From assembly GCF_026914185.1 (NCBI RefSeq), contig NC_070560.1:7555501-7619500 (forward strand): DNA of 64,000 nt, given 5' to 3'. The notes under the pieces are model-generated. The model saw only the letters and a program-made list of their open reading frames with translations, ran no database searches and had not been told where the DNA came from. The first letter of the stretch is position 1. Every line of letters begins with the position of its first letter. Shown here piece after piece: positions 51,031 to 61,805 of this stretch. The DNA comes from Puccinia triticina. Its lineage: Eukaryota > Basidiomycota > Pucciniomycetes > Pucciniales > Pucciniaceae. Both the position numbers and the translations under genes were made by a program.

Positions 51031-54000
51031 ATGGACCACTCGAACTATTCGCCTCGCTTAGCCCCGACGCTCGTTTCTGTCGCGGCTACATCGTCTATCT
51101 CGTCTTCGAAGAGCACTTCGGCTCAACCTTGTCCATCACCAAGTAGTCCTTCCGATTCATTTGATCCTTCACTAACGCCCATCAAACGGGCCCGCATCGT
51201 CATCCAGTTCAAAATCGCCAACATCTTTGTGAAAGCTCTCATTGATACGGGCTCAGAAATCGACATCATCTCTGATAAAGCTGTCAATAATGCTGCCCTT
51301 GAACACTGCGATCTCGCACGACCTACAAGGGTAAAACTGGCGCTCGGAGACGGTACCAATGTGCCTGTACCCATCCGACAATACGTAGTGACGTCGTTGT
51401 GGACACTCAGACCTTTGAAAGCCTTTGAGGACGTAGCTCTGAGAATCGGGCCTATCCTAGGCGACTACGACATCATCCTCGGGACCCCCTTCCTAGCTCG
51501 TTTTGGACTATCAGTTTCCATTGAAGACCAATCACTCGACTGTAAGCAATCAAAATTATCCATTCCAGCATATCGACTGCTTCACTTGGACGACGACGTG
51601 TCCGCGGCTATCCAGACAGACCGTTCGGTCGACAACTATCCCTGCGAGACATCTGAAAAACAAATTCTACAGGAATTTGCCGATCTTTTTCCAGAGGACA
51701 TACCAGCGGTCACAGACGACATGGAAACTCCTAAGTCACCAGCTTCCTGCTCCTTCCCGGCCAAGATGCAATCCGCGGCATCTGGGACTCGACATAAGAT
51801 CGTCCTAACCTCAACGGACGCGGTCATCAATGAACGTCAATTCCCTTATCCCCAGAAACACCTGAGTGCTTGGCAAACGCTTTTTCAACAACATCTCGAT
51901 GCCGGCCGCATTCGCCAGTCAACAAGTCAATACGCTTCGCCAAGCATGATCATTCCGAAGAAGGATCCAACAGCCTTGCCTCGTTGGGTGTGCGATTACC
52001 GCAAACTGAACAGTCTGACGGTTCGAGACTGATACCCCTTGCCCAATGTCGATGAGCTAGTACGGATAGTAGCTTCGGGTAAGGTGTTCTCTGTCTTGGA
52101 TCAGACAAATGCCTTCTTCCAAACGCGCATGCGGGAAGCTGACATACCGTTAACGGCAGTAAAAACTCCTTGGGGCTTAATGGAATGGGTGGTCATGCCC
52201 ATGGGACTCACGAATGCTCCAGCGACTCACCAGGCTCGACTTAAGGAAGCCTTAGGCGATGTCCTAAACAGGTTCTGCGTAGTATACCTGGACGACATCG
52301 TCATCTTCTCGGATTCCTTCGCCGAACATGAGAAGCACGTCCGTACAGTTTTGAGTAGACTCCGCGGCGCAGCCCTGTACTGCAGCCCAAAGAAGACGAA
52401 GCTGTTTCGACCGCGCATCAAATTCCTGGGCCATTGGATTTCGGCCAAGGGCATTGAACCTGATGACGAGAAGATTGCCGACATTCTGTCTTGGCCCTCC
52501 CCCCAATCCCCAAAGGCGGTTAAGAAATTCCTCGGAACTGTACAGTGGATGAAAAAGTTCATTTGGGGCTTACAACGCTATGTTGGCACGATTACCCCAC
52601 TGACGAGCACGAAACTTGATCCGAAGAAATTCAAATGGGGCGAGAAAGAAGAAAACGCCTTTCAAAACATCAAGCAAATAATGACATCCTTGCCCTGCCT
52701 CAAGAATATTGATTACGATTCGGATGATCCCATATGGCTCTTCACCGACGCCAGTGGTGCAGGGCTCGGAGCGGCTCTATTTCAGGGCGCGGAGTGGAAA
52801 ACAGCGTCTCCAATAGCTTACGAATCCCACCTCATGACCCCCGCCGAGCGCAATTACCCAGTACATGAACAAGAACTGCTGGCTGTGGTACACGCGCTAC
52901 AGAAGTGGCGGATGCTGCTCCTCGGCATGAAAGTGAATGTGATGACGGACCATCACTCTCTCGTCCATCTACCCACTCAACGCACTTTAAGCAAGCGTCA
53001 AGCTCGATGGACGGAATTGCTTGCCGACTTCGACCTTAGTTTTAACTATATTCGCGGGGAAGATAACACCGTCGCGGACGCTCTATCACGCAAGGACCTT
53101 GGAGATGATGAACCGACCCATAACCTTCAGATCGCATGTATAGTGGCGTTGACTGAGTTCAGCTCCGTGCTTTCTTCCTCGCTCAAACGGGTAATCCTGG
53201 ATGGCTACCCCCACGACCAATTTTGTGTGGCCCTAAAGAACGCACTTCCGCTACGGGACGACTGCCGAGAAGAAGATGGCCTCCTTTTTATTGACGACCG
53301 CCTGGTGATCCCGGCGAACTTTGCATTGCGCAGAAAGTTGGTCGATGAAGCTCATCAACGGCTAGGTCACCTTGGTTACCTCAAGACGAAAAAAGAATTG
53401 CGACGTGATTTTTTCTGGCCTCGCATGTCCGCTAACATCAAGAAGCTTCTTGAACATTGTGAAACTTGCCAACGTACAAAAGCCCCCACAACTTCACCAG
53501 CAGGGAAGATGCTTACCCCGTCCTTCCCACGTAAACCACTGACCGAATTGGCCATAGATTTCGTCGGACCACTTCGACAGGCGACACACTACAACATGAT
53601 TTTGACAATCACGTGCCGCCTGTCAGGTTTTATCCAAATTATCCCAGTACTACAATCGGACTCGGCGGAAAAAACAGCGACGCGGTTCTTCAACGGGTGG
53701 ATTGCCAAGTTTGGCCCACCTGCCTCTATCATCAGCGACAGAGACAAAACTTGGACCTCTCGATTCTGGAAAGCGCTGATGAATCGACTGAACATTGATT
53801 TCCACATGACCACGGCTTTCCATCCCCAGGCGGATGGACGATCAGAGCGCTCCAACAAAACAGTTGGACAAATCCTTCGCACTTTCACCTCAAAGCGTCA
53901 AAGCCAATGGCTAGAATCTCTACCGGCAGTTGAATTTGCTATCAATTCGGCGATCAATGTGGCAACCGGGATTAGCCCATTTGAACTCCTCTTTGGCCGC

Positions 54001-54429
54001 AAACCATCACTTTTCACAGCCCATCCCCGGATCAATCCAGAAGAAGAAGCAATACCGGCACTGGACAAGTGGATCAAGTCCAGAGAGGGGGCCTGGGCCG
54101 AAGCGCGGGACACTCTCATCGCGAGCCGCGTCCGACAAGCGACCCAACACAACAAACATCGATCAGCGGCACCAACTCTTGCGGTAGGCAACCCAGTTTT
54201 CCTTAATTCGGCAGATTGGCGGGGGAAACATCAGGCTGGCCTGGACAAGCTCAAGGAGCGTTTCGAGGGTCCGTACGACATTATCAAGGTCTTCAACGAT
54301 GGGGTCAATGTAGCCCTTTCTTTGCCGGAAAACGACAAACGACACCCCGTCTTTCACATCTCAAAACTCAAAAAATTCCGGCGACCGGAGGACGCAATTC
54401 AGGAAGAGTCCGACATTCCGGCCGGATGA
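51031..54429 (+). pseudogene. pol: Ty3-3 pol: protease, RT, RNase H, integrase with one nonsense codon
   Basis: A single frame of 1,132 sense codons plus one internal TGA (52030-52032). After about 60 Ser/Pro-rich residues comes the protease (LIDTGSEIDIIS near residue 72). Then RT (VCDYRKLNSLTVRD; catalytic YLDD near 415), RNase H (FTDASGAGLGAALF), an integrase HHCC finger (HQRLGHLG, CETCQRTK) and D, D, E at LAIDFVGP, ISDRDKTW and DGRSERSN. It ends soon after HPVFHISKLKKF, without a chromodomain. The internal TGA follows RD and precedes YPLPN, where Arg is normal, so it fits a CGA to TGA change. No capsid or zinc knuckle is encoded. Confidence 0.9.
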
Positions 54430-54461
54430 CCGCCCTTCCGCCGCATTATAGGGGGGGAGAC

Positions 54462-54769
54462 TGTGAAGACCCAGAGGCTTCACATGAAGATCACGGACAG
54501 ATTACATCAGCAACCTGGGAGTACTTAACTCGACCCTCCCCGCGTCCCACCTAACTCAGCAGAGAGAAGCTGATCTTCTCTCCTGGGTTAGGTGAGCACC
54601 CCCTTCTATTCCTCATTATCAGACTGTATGTAGTTAGCAGAGAGAAGCTGATCTTCTCTCCTGGGTTAGAAATACAAAACATAAGTGGTTCCTAGAATTC
54701 TGAGCCACCTTGGCCTCGTGCCAACTTCCGTGTCTGCCCAGTGAAGAGTCCTTTCGGAGGACTCTTACA
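54462..54769 (+). repeat. Ty3-3 3' LTR (308 bp)
   Basis: Differs from the 5' LTR at one base. The purine tract just upstream (54450-54460) would prime plus-strand synthesis. Confidence 0.9.
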
Positions 54770-55219
54770 CTATCCTCTGTAATGGTCTCATAGGGTGGCG
54801 TTGTCACAAGATGGATATCAATGGCTCAGCGCTTTCAACAACGGAAGCTGAATATCGTGCTTGTTCCGAAACCGGCCAAGACATCATCTGGGCTCAACAG
54901 CTACTTGACTCCCTTCAACCGTTCCTTCAAATTCCGACATCAAAAGTAACTCTGTACTGCGACAATCAAGGCGCCATCGCACTACTCAAAGACACGTTGT
55001 ATCAACGTCGAACGCGTCACCTCAACGTTTGTTTCCATTGGCTTCGACATCACATGGCAAGAACGAACACTTTCAACATTGAATACATCCCAACCGGTGA
55101 AAATGTAGCTGACTTTCTCACCAAAGCTCTTGCTCCAATCAAAATCAAGGCTTCTCTTGAAAGTGTCTCAACGACTACCATCAACAACATCAGTAATTGA
55201 CATATCGAGCACGGGGGGC

Positions 55220-55597
55220 TGTGACGATAAAGAGTACATGTCACATGATGACGTATGCGGCATGGTTAGGTTTCGGGATTGTCGGAACCGGTTTCTTATT
55301 TGTCTATCATACATTAGGTTTAGCTCACATGTATCGATACACAAGCTTGTAGTTCCGTTCCTCTCTCCCTTCTTTTCCTCACACACTCATCACAATTGTG
55401 TCACTAATAATACCTTGTTTAGGTATTTCTCTTTCCCAGCTTGTCGCTTCTCTCGGAGACTTTTCTCCTCGTTTGCTCACCGCTGTCACTCTGGTGTTTC
55501 ATAGGTTCAGTCTCTTTTCTTTCTTATCTCTTTATCTATTTATTACTCAATAAGCAATACACACACTCATCACAATCGTGTCACTCATAATACCTCG
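55220..55597 (+). repeat. Copia 3' LTR, truncated
   Basis: TGTGACGATAAAG at 55220 follows the polypurine tract. It matches the 5' LTR until TACCTCG at 55597 and then stops, missing about 170 bp of its end, so no target duplication can be read. GAAT near 55607 matches the base run before the 5' LTR but may be chance. Confidence 0.7.
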
Positions 55598-56728
55598 TAC
55601 ATCCACAGAATCTCCCCTGCGGGGGGATCTTTTTAATCTATGTATGCATGTCTCTCCCAACACCTCCATAGGTAAGCAATCTCTCATTGACTACATCACA
55701 AGTAGAAACTGACAGATCTTCGCAAACAGTTACCTTGCTCGACTCCTTCCACTTGGAGATCTTCAGCATCATTTCGAACAACTCAAGAGCATCAAATTGG
55801 TATCGGAAGGTGGTGCTGACTTGCTCCATCAACAAGCCCTTGGAGCTCGAAAACGGTACCCCATCAAGCCCGGCCAACCAGCTACTGTCTTCTTGACCCG
55901 TTCAGTCAATTTCTCGGCTGTTACTTCCCCACGCGGGAATTTTCTGGTCCTTCTTTGACCCGTCCTGTCTGAACTGGTCCACGCCTCACAACGTATCAAG
56001 ACACCAAGACTAGAGGAATCAGCCATCTGCTCCTCTTCAAAGATCATGTCTCAAACTATACTACATATCATCTCGAGCTCTCACAAGAGACAATTGGACT
56101 GTGCTCACTAAAAAAAAAGTGTTTCCGTAAGCTGATTGAGACAAGCCGGAAGAAACCCCATTGTAAACACAAGAGCGGTGTGCTGGGCTTCCTCCTGACC
56201 TTTGTGGTGGATTTCAGTGGCGCCAAGGGCTCGGCGCTGTTATCCACCAACAACTGGAAGCTTGAGCGGATCAACCGGCCTTACCCCCTGCCCTTCCTCT
56301 TTTGGGCCTGGACCCTGCTCCAAGTGGTCAGCAAAAAAGCCCCGGATAGATGCAGAGCAAGACAAGAATGTGAGGCTGATGCAGGCATTAAAAATTCTGA
56401 GGCTCTTGAACTTGCGCAAGGCAACGAGGCCGCCGACCTGGCGACGGGCAAGAGAACCAACACTCAGATCTGCCGGCTGATGATTCAAGGCTGGCTGGGC
56501 AAGTTGACAGAGTATGTGTGCACGCACTGAGAGGGGCGGGGGGGGGGGGGGAAGTCTGATGTATTGGCTAATTGTCCTGCTGGGCAAGGAATAACAGATC
56601 CAAGACTGCTTCATACTTGAAAATCCTCTCAACCTTGGCCTGCATCAGGTGTGATGATCTCTGGCTGCTCCGCCGCCCAGAAACTTGGGATGTTATGCTT
56701 TAGCTGAGAGATAGCTTTGTGGAGGTGT
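55598..56728. other. Possible gene scraps, unassigned
   Basis: On the minus strand, 56047-55640 reads as two overlapping open frames that would join with one shift (GEVTAEKLTERVKKTVAGW, then SSKGLLMEQVSTTFRYQF). On the plus strand, 56180-56530 (117 codons) is open. Neither has a domain I recognise. A G run lies at 56537-56551. Confidence 0.25.
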
Positions 56729-56733
56729 GGTAA

Positions 56734-57057
56734 TGTAACCCCTCCCTTTGGAGGTGTCACAAGCAGGATCACAGGATCCCAAACGATTCCGCATATAGTC
56801 TTGCTCTTCCCCCGCCCCTCCTGACTTGGAAGAGATTGTCTTGACATCTCTCCCGAGTCAGGTAAGCTCAGCTCCTTCTATCACTTCTTCCCCCCTTGTG
56901 TTGTGTATTTAGACTAACGCAGAGATTTTCTTGACATCTCTCCCGAGTCAGTAATCCACCCCACCGCGGTTCTAGAAACCGCTCAAGGCCCTGCCTCTGT
57001 GCCCCTGAGTCCCCCGTCCCAGTTAAAGGCCCTGCCCCCCTGTAGCGGGCTCTTACA
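56734..57057 (+). repeat. Solo LTR, 324 bp, Ty3-3 type
   Basis: TGTAACCCC to GGGCTCTTACA, perfect 5-bp duplication GGTAA (56729-56733, 57058-57062). It shares with the Ty3-3 LTR the doubled palindromic GAGA...TCTC block and the CTCTTACA terminus. Confidence 0.8.
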
Positions 57058-57168
57058 GGTAATGTGAGGTGTTTTTTTGCAAGTACAATGGCAAGTGCAA
57101 CTCTAGCAACAATGAATTAAATTATCTGTTACCAAAAGTAATGGATAATGAAAATTAATTGGTGCCGT

Positions 57169-57980
57169 TGTGGTATACAAAATGGGAAAAATCAAAAGTT
57201 TTTCTTTCATTTGCGTAATTAGTCATAGAATGCCTCACGGTAGGACCATATGGACCCCAGAAATGGAATCTACGGTCAAATTACCCCCTAGTCCCCACTG
57301 GAAGCGTAGCCAGAACCCCACTGCACTGGAAGTTAGCCCTTTGGACAACCTGTAGCATCCCATCAAACCCCTGTCACACATCTCAAGTCACCTTTCCCTC
57401 ACTATACACATACACACCCATATGTTCCCTGCTACACTCTAGCTCCACTGCATATATTAGTTTGTATTTGTTTGCCATCCGCATTACATCATGTAGCACT
57501 GCCCCTGCGGCTGTGCCCTGCAACCCCATTGTTCCCCGCCTCATTTATGCACCTCCTTGCATAAATTAAGCACAGCCTCACTCATGCACGCACCCCTTGC
57601 ATAAATTTTACACAGCCACTCCTGTATTTGCACAGCCCCCCTGGAGCAAAAATCCCTCACATTTGTCTATATAAGGAGCTCTCCCCCCCCAATTTTTGTT
57701 CCTCAGTCTATTACTGATCAGTGATTTACTCACCACCTATACTCATAACACTTACAACTTACTACTACACTCATAACAACCCTTATATATCAATAAAAAC
57801 TCTTTATACGGTTCATTGAACAAACTCATCTTGAGCATCCACTCCTATCACCTTATTGAAACTTGCCAAGCGGAGCTTGGTGGGTCTTGTAGCTGGTAGT
57901 ATAGAAGGGCAGAGCTTGCAACTCCTTCATCCCCTTCTCCATTCAGCAAAAGGGTTTCACCACCTCTTTTGAGTCTTACA
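57169..57980 (+). repeat. LTR-B solo LTR, 812 bp
   Basis: TGTGGTATACA to TTTTGAGTCTTACA, flanked by CCGT (57165-57168, 57981-57984). It has a TATA box (CTATATAAGGAGC near 57669). It is the reference copy for LTR-B fragments at 1580-2678 and, inverted, at 59230, 60300-61065 and 62700-63394. Confidence 0.75.
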
Positions 57981-58001
57981 CCGTTATTATTGAGCTAACG
58001 G

Positions 58002-58316
58002 CAACAATGTTTCAGTTACATTATTTTTTCAATTTTTTTTCTGATTTATTATACCTGTTACAGTATCTCCCCCAATCTTAGGGGTATAACATGGGAATAA
58101 AATGGGTTTTTTGCCCTCTTTCCAGTGTTCTTGCACCATATAACACACTTAGCGCGTTACTGGCGTTGTTGAAGCGGGAAGCCCCCTCTGTTGCGTTATC
58201 TAAACATGTGCAGGCACATTTTACCAGATAACAATAACATGTTATCTGGTAAAGGTGGGAAGTTATGTTACAAAACTCCCTTTGAATAACATAATGTAAG
58301 TAACTTCCCATTGTTG
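58002..58316. mobile_element. GTTACG-type MITE, 315 bp, uninterrupted
   Basis: Termini CAACAATG and CATTGTTG, with inverted similarity through GTTACATTA / TAATGTAAGTAAC. The flanking octamers GCTAACGG and GCTCTAGG agree at 5 of 8 positions, so the duplication is weak. Its right portion is the empty-site match for the 15.4-kb CACTA-type insertion at 24356-39775. Confidence 0.6.
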
Positions 58317-58927
58317 GCTCTAGGAGTGGAACTGTTCAGCAAGAAATGGGAATATGGGGCAGGGGTCTTAGAACCTGCAGCGGCGTAGCCGCTTTGTCCT
58401 CTAGTAAAACTCTAAGACAAAGTTATAAGGGATAATTCCAACCTAAATTTTGGGAATTATTGTGTAGAAAATAGGGCAATTAGGGCCAAATAGATTAATA
58501 AAATTGATATAATTAATTTTATGATGGGCCTGATTAAATCAGGGGTGTTTAATCCCTCAAAAGTGAACACTGGGGCCTGTAAACAAGGGTGTTTTAAATC
58601 CCAGCAAGAAATAGCAGAGAATCTCAAGAGAAGGGGCTTAAACTTACTAGTATAACACCTTGGAGTCACTTGAGGTTCTTCAGGCGTGAAGTTGGGCAGT
58701 TGGAGGCGCTCAGAGGAGGTAATCTTGAGGGCAGGGTAGTTACTGGAAAGCTTCACAAAAACTAGCACAGTGGTATTCAACATGTTTTTTGGGACCTTTG
58801 AATACTGATTTGTCAAATACTACAGTATTCGGAGATATTCAACTCAAATTATACCAAAAACACCAAAAATGATATTCTTGGTTTCTTTGGATTTTATATA
58901 AATTCAGACAGTAATTTATTTCTTTTG
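58317..58927. other. No gene seen
   Basis: AT-rich, with TTAATCC/GGATTAAA-type short inverted motifs around 58530-58560. It adjoins the BED-finger remnant on its 3' side. Confidence 0.35.
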
Positions 58928-59188
58928 TCAATCATTTATAGCTATTTTATGTTTATCCATACATAATAAATATAAATTTTTGAAGGGAGCTTTAGATGTT
59001 GATATTGGCTGGGAAGCGGCCGGGTTACCAGAGCTTTGCAAAGTTTTTATACCCTCTTCGGCATTTTTGGCAGCTTTGAGTGCAAGTTTCCATTTGCCGG
59101 GATGCTTACAAGCTACATGTTTGACAAAGTTTGCCTTTGTCGTCTTGTTCAGTACTAGCTCATCTCCGCAGTCCCCAATCAAGCACGG
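58928..59188 (-). pseudogene. BED-type zinc finger fragment of a transposase
   Basis: The minus-strand frame begins near 59188 at the edge of LTR-A. It reads PCLIGDCGDELVLNKT then NFVKHVACKHPGKW, a C-x4-C ... H-x4-H finger like those at the N-terminus of hAT-related transposases. It ends at 58928 after about 60 more residues, without a catalytic domain. The 5' part was cut off by the LTR insertion. Confidence 0.45.
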
Positions 59189-60147
59189 TGTGGTGGCCAC
59201 TCTTGTGGCCAGCTAGTCAGGATCACCGCTGTAAGACTCAAAAGGTGTTGTGAGACCCTTTTGCTGAATGGCGAAAGGTATGGATGAGGTGCAAAACTCT
59301 GCCTTTCTGGATATCAGAAAACAAGACCACCAAGCTAAGCTTGGCAGTTTTTATTCAGTGATAAGGATATGTTTGGAGATGAAGAGTATAGTTGGATTGT
59401 ATTGTGGAAAGTTCTAAGTTTCTAAGAAACAGATGAGATGTTGTGGTGTTCAAATTGGTACAGAGCCTCAAGACTTTCAAAATCAACAAGTCATCAAGAT
59501 CATCAACTTCCAGATTCCACCCCTCAAGATCAGCCATTTTAAGCTCTTCAAGATCCTCAAGATTCATTCTCTAGATTTCCATCCCCATCCCTTTTCTTTT
59601 CATTATTATTTGGTCCTCTTCCTGTTTCTTGGTCCTAACACATGTACTATGTGGGTTTATTATGATGTTTTATTTCTTCACTTTATCCTGTTTAGCTTCC
59701 TCTTTAAGCTTTGTTTATTCTTTTCTTCTGCTTGTTGTTTTTTGGGTTTTGTTTTCTTTTCTTTCCTGGTGGTTTTGTTTTGTAGTTAGGGATGTGATGA
59801 CATGTCCTGTGAAATGTCACTCCCCAGAGTCCAAGTTCGAGTTTGAACTTGGAGGATGGGACAGCATGGGACTTGCTCTGATCCAAGAGAAATTCCATCA
59901 CCTTTTTTTCTGATCCGCTGGCAGTATCCCCAGCACTATTCCTGATCCCCTTATCATCATCATGTGATCACAAACCAACCACCGCCGACGGTATTCCATC
60001 CCCATTGTCTCTCAAAAATCCCCCCCCCCCCCCAACGCTATCACTTTTCAATCCACATCTCATTTTCCGGACCACCTCGAGGGCAGCCTCAACAGCACCC
60101 ATCCCCTCAACGCTCTGCCTACTGCCTGGCACGGTAGGAGTTCCACA
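59189..60147 (+). repeat. LTR-A copy 2, with an LTR-B scrap inside
   Basis: TGTGGTGGCCACTC at 59189 (preceded by ACGG) to GGAGTTCCACA at 60147. It shares TTGTGGCCAGCTAGTCAGGA, TTCTTGGTCCTAACAC, the TCCAAGTTCGAG inverted pair and GAGGGCAGCCTCAACAGC with the copy at 29188. An inverted LTR-B end (TGTAAGACTCAAAAGG at 59230) interrupts it to about 59455. No matching right duplication was found, so this may be a 5' LTR of a rearranged element rather than a solo LTR. Confidence 0.6.
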
Positions 60148-60299
60148 ATGTCTGAACTGGGCAGAAAATACTGATGACTAAAATACTGATGACTTGGACG
60201 GGGCTTGAACCCAGGTCCGTGAGCAGAGGGTATATAAAGTGAGAAAGAGAAGATCAAAGTTTGAAAGCTTTGTTTCCACCGGGATTGGAACCCAGTACC

Positions 60300-61065
60300 T
60301 TCAGAGGCTTGTGAAAGGTTTGTGAAACCAACTATAAGTGTGAATTGCAAGTAACTGTGATATGTATGTGTAATAAATAACTGTGACAGGTGAGTAGATG
60401 GATGATCGGAGACAGATGGCATGAGGGATAAAACAACTGGCAGGCAGAGGCCTCCTTATATAGTAGGGGGATTCAAAGGTGGCTGGGTCCAAATTGCATG
60501 GAATTTTGCAAGCTGGTGTTCAGACTTTTCTTGGACACTAACTGGCAAAGAAAAACAGGAAGGCTTCAGGGGCCAAGGACAATGTGGCTTGCATGCACTT
60601 TTGCAACTCTGTGTTCAAGATCTGATTTGAATGCTGACTTGCAAAAGTGCATGCAAGTTGCACCTGGCCAACTTTGAAACCCCCTAGTAAACTGAGAAGG
60701 GGTCTCACTTCTAGGGGGTTACATGAGCTTCATATGTATGCAATATCAAAACAGTGGCCAACTTGTGGTTGAGTGGAATAAAAGGAAGGAAATAAAAGAA
60801 ACAAAGGAATTCAATATGAGGTATTCAACATCCTATGCAAAGTATCCTAGAGCTGAGTTGTGTTTGAAATCATATGTGAAATACTCTGTGAACTGTCCCG
60901 GACTAGCATATGAAAGGTGTGATCCGTGTATCTTCTGATCCAGTGGAGATATGAAGGGGGTTCCAGTTGGTGACTAGGGGTTATTTTGGCCGTAGATTCC
61001 ATTTCTTCCTTCCATTTGTTGCTATCTTGAGGCGTTTAGATGTTACTCATAAAAGTTTGAATGTT
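60300..61065 (-). repeat. LTR-B relative, inverted
   Basis: It contains GATAAAACAACTGG then CTCCTTATATAG near 60455 and GGTGACTAGGGGTTATTTTGG near 60970. These match in inverse order the TATA and 5' regions of LTR-B at 57169-57980. Ends are diffuse. 60148-60299, next to LTR-A, has two box-B-like motifs on the minus strand (GGTTCAAGCCC near 60201, GGTTCCAATCCC near 60288). Confidence 0.45.
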
Positions 61066-61079
61066 TCTCCTGCAAACAC

Positions 61080-61805
61080 AGGAATAACGACTACACCGCT
61101 GCCAGCAAGATCATCAAGGCTGAAACCCCACTCCCATCAAGATTTCATCCTCAAGACTCTCAAGCTCCTCAAGACCCTCAAGATTCAGTGATCAACCCCC
61201 CTTCCTCTTCCCTTCTCATCCCCCTTCTCCTTCATCCTCAAAATCCTCTTTTCTCAACACCCCTTCCTTTTCATACTCCTGCCCCTTCTTTCTTTCTTCT
61301 GCCATCTAAACCTTTCATTTTCTTGGTCCTAACACAGCATGTGCGGTGGGTTTATTTCCTTCTTCTATTTATTTACTTGGTGATTGTCTTTTTTGTTCTT
61401 GAGTGTTTATGTTGCCTCCCTCATCTTTTCCTTTTTCCCTTTTCCTTTTTCTTTTTTTTCCCAGCTCTTCTTCTTCTGTTTCATCTTACCATGGTTCTCT
61501 TCTTATTTCTTTGTTCCTGCTTTTCTTGCTTGTAATGTGTGTGTGCGCGTGTAGCGCGCGGAGGATGTGATGAAATTTATGTGACATGTCACCCAGTCCA
61601 AGTTCAGCTCGAACTTGGATGAGGGGTGGCCATGGCATTCTGATCCCCAGAATACGGTCCATCCAGAGTATATTGATCAAAATCTTCAGAGTTCAAACTT
61701 TTGGCCTGCCCGCGGATCATCTTCCATCCAGAGTTTCAGAGTCTTTCCTTCCCTGTTTAAGATCACCTTCCACTCTTCCTTCTAAACACAAAAACAACCA
61801 GGGTG
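61080..61805 (+). repeat. LTR-A copy 3, incomplete
   Basis: Shares with the other LTR-A copies the CTCAAG-rich start, TTCTTGGTCCTAACACAGC, GTGTAGCGCGCGGAGGATG and TCCAAGTTCAGCTCGAACTT. Its AATACGGTCCATCCAGAG is uninterrupted, showing the site where LTR-C landed in the copy at 29188. The right end is missing. Confidence 0.6.

Larger units (their letters stand above)
50681..54769 (+). mobile_element. Gag-less Ty3/gypsy element (Ty3-3), 4.1 kb, recent
   Basis: LTRs of 308 bp at each end differ at a single position (a T/C difference about 138 bases in). A perfect 5-bp duplication CTATC flanks it (50676-50680, 54770-54774). A polypurine tract (GGGGGGGAGAC) precedes the 3' LTR. Only one long frame is present, starting 42 bp after the 5' LTR and going almost directly into protease, so gag is missing. 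It lies in the RNase H domain of the copia element. Confidence 0.92.
45512..55197 (+). pseudogene. pol: Copia pol: protease, integrase, RT, RNase H in pieces
   Basis: 45512-46060: rest of protease and the integrase HHCC finger (LHRALGHPS, CSVCDLSKMH), up to HMDLCGPM with the first catalytic Asp. 46871-47385: integrase core with VSDNGGEF; the third catalytic residue is Lys in PFSKRGNR where Glu is expected. There are stops at 47250 and 47302. 48926-49553: integrase C-terminal region (FSPSGVEAIFLGYD). 49553-50680: RT with WVFKQKFDADG, MDVKCAFLNG and the catalytic HVDD. 54775-55197: RNase H with STTEAEY and CDNQGA. The final part joins 50680 in frame once the gag-less Ty3 element is removed. Confidence 0.85.
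43716..55597 (+). mobile_element. Ty1/copia retrotransposon, inactivated and carrying three insertions
   Basis: The order is 5' LTR, primer-binding site, gag, protease, integrase, RT, RNase H, polypurine tract (GCACGGGGGGC) and a 3'-truncated LTR. Integrase before RT is the copia signature. Insertions are a solo LTR at 46061-46870, an undefined 1.5-kb sequence at about 47386-48925, and a complete gag-less Ty3 element at 50681-54769. Stops in the protease and integrase and loss of the integrase glutamate show it is dead. Confidence 0.88.

Noticed and set aside
56180..56530. 117-codon plus-strand frame as a gene
   Set aside because: It overlaps a similarly long minus-strand frame in the same GC-rich patch and shows no motif; left as unassigned.
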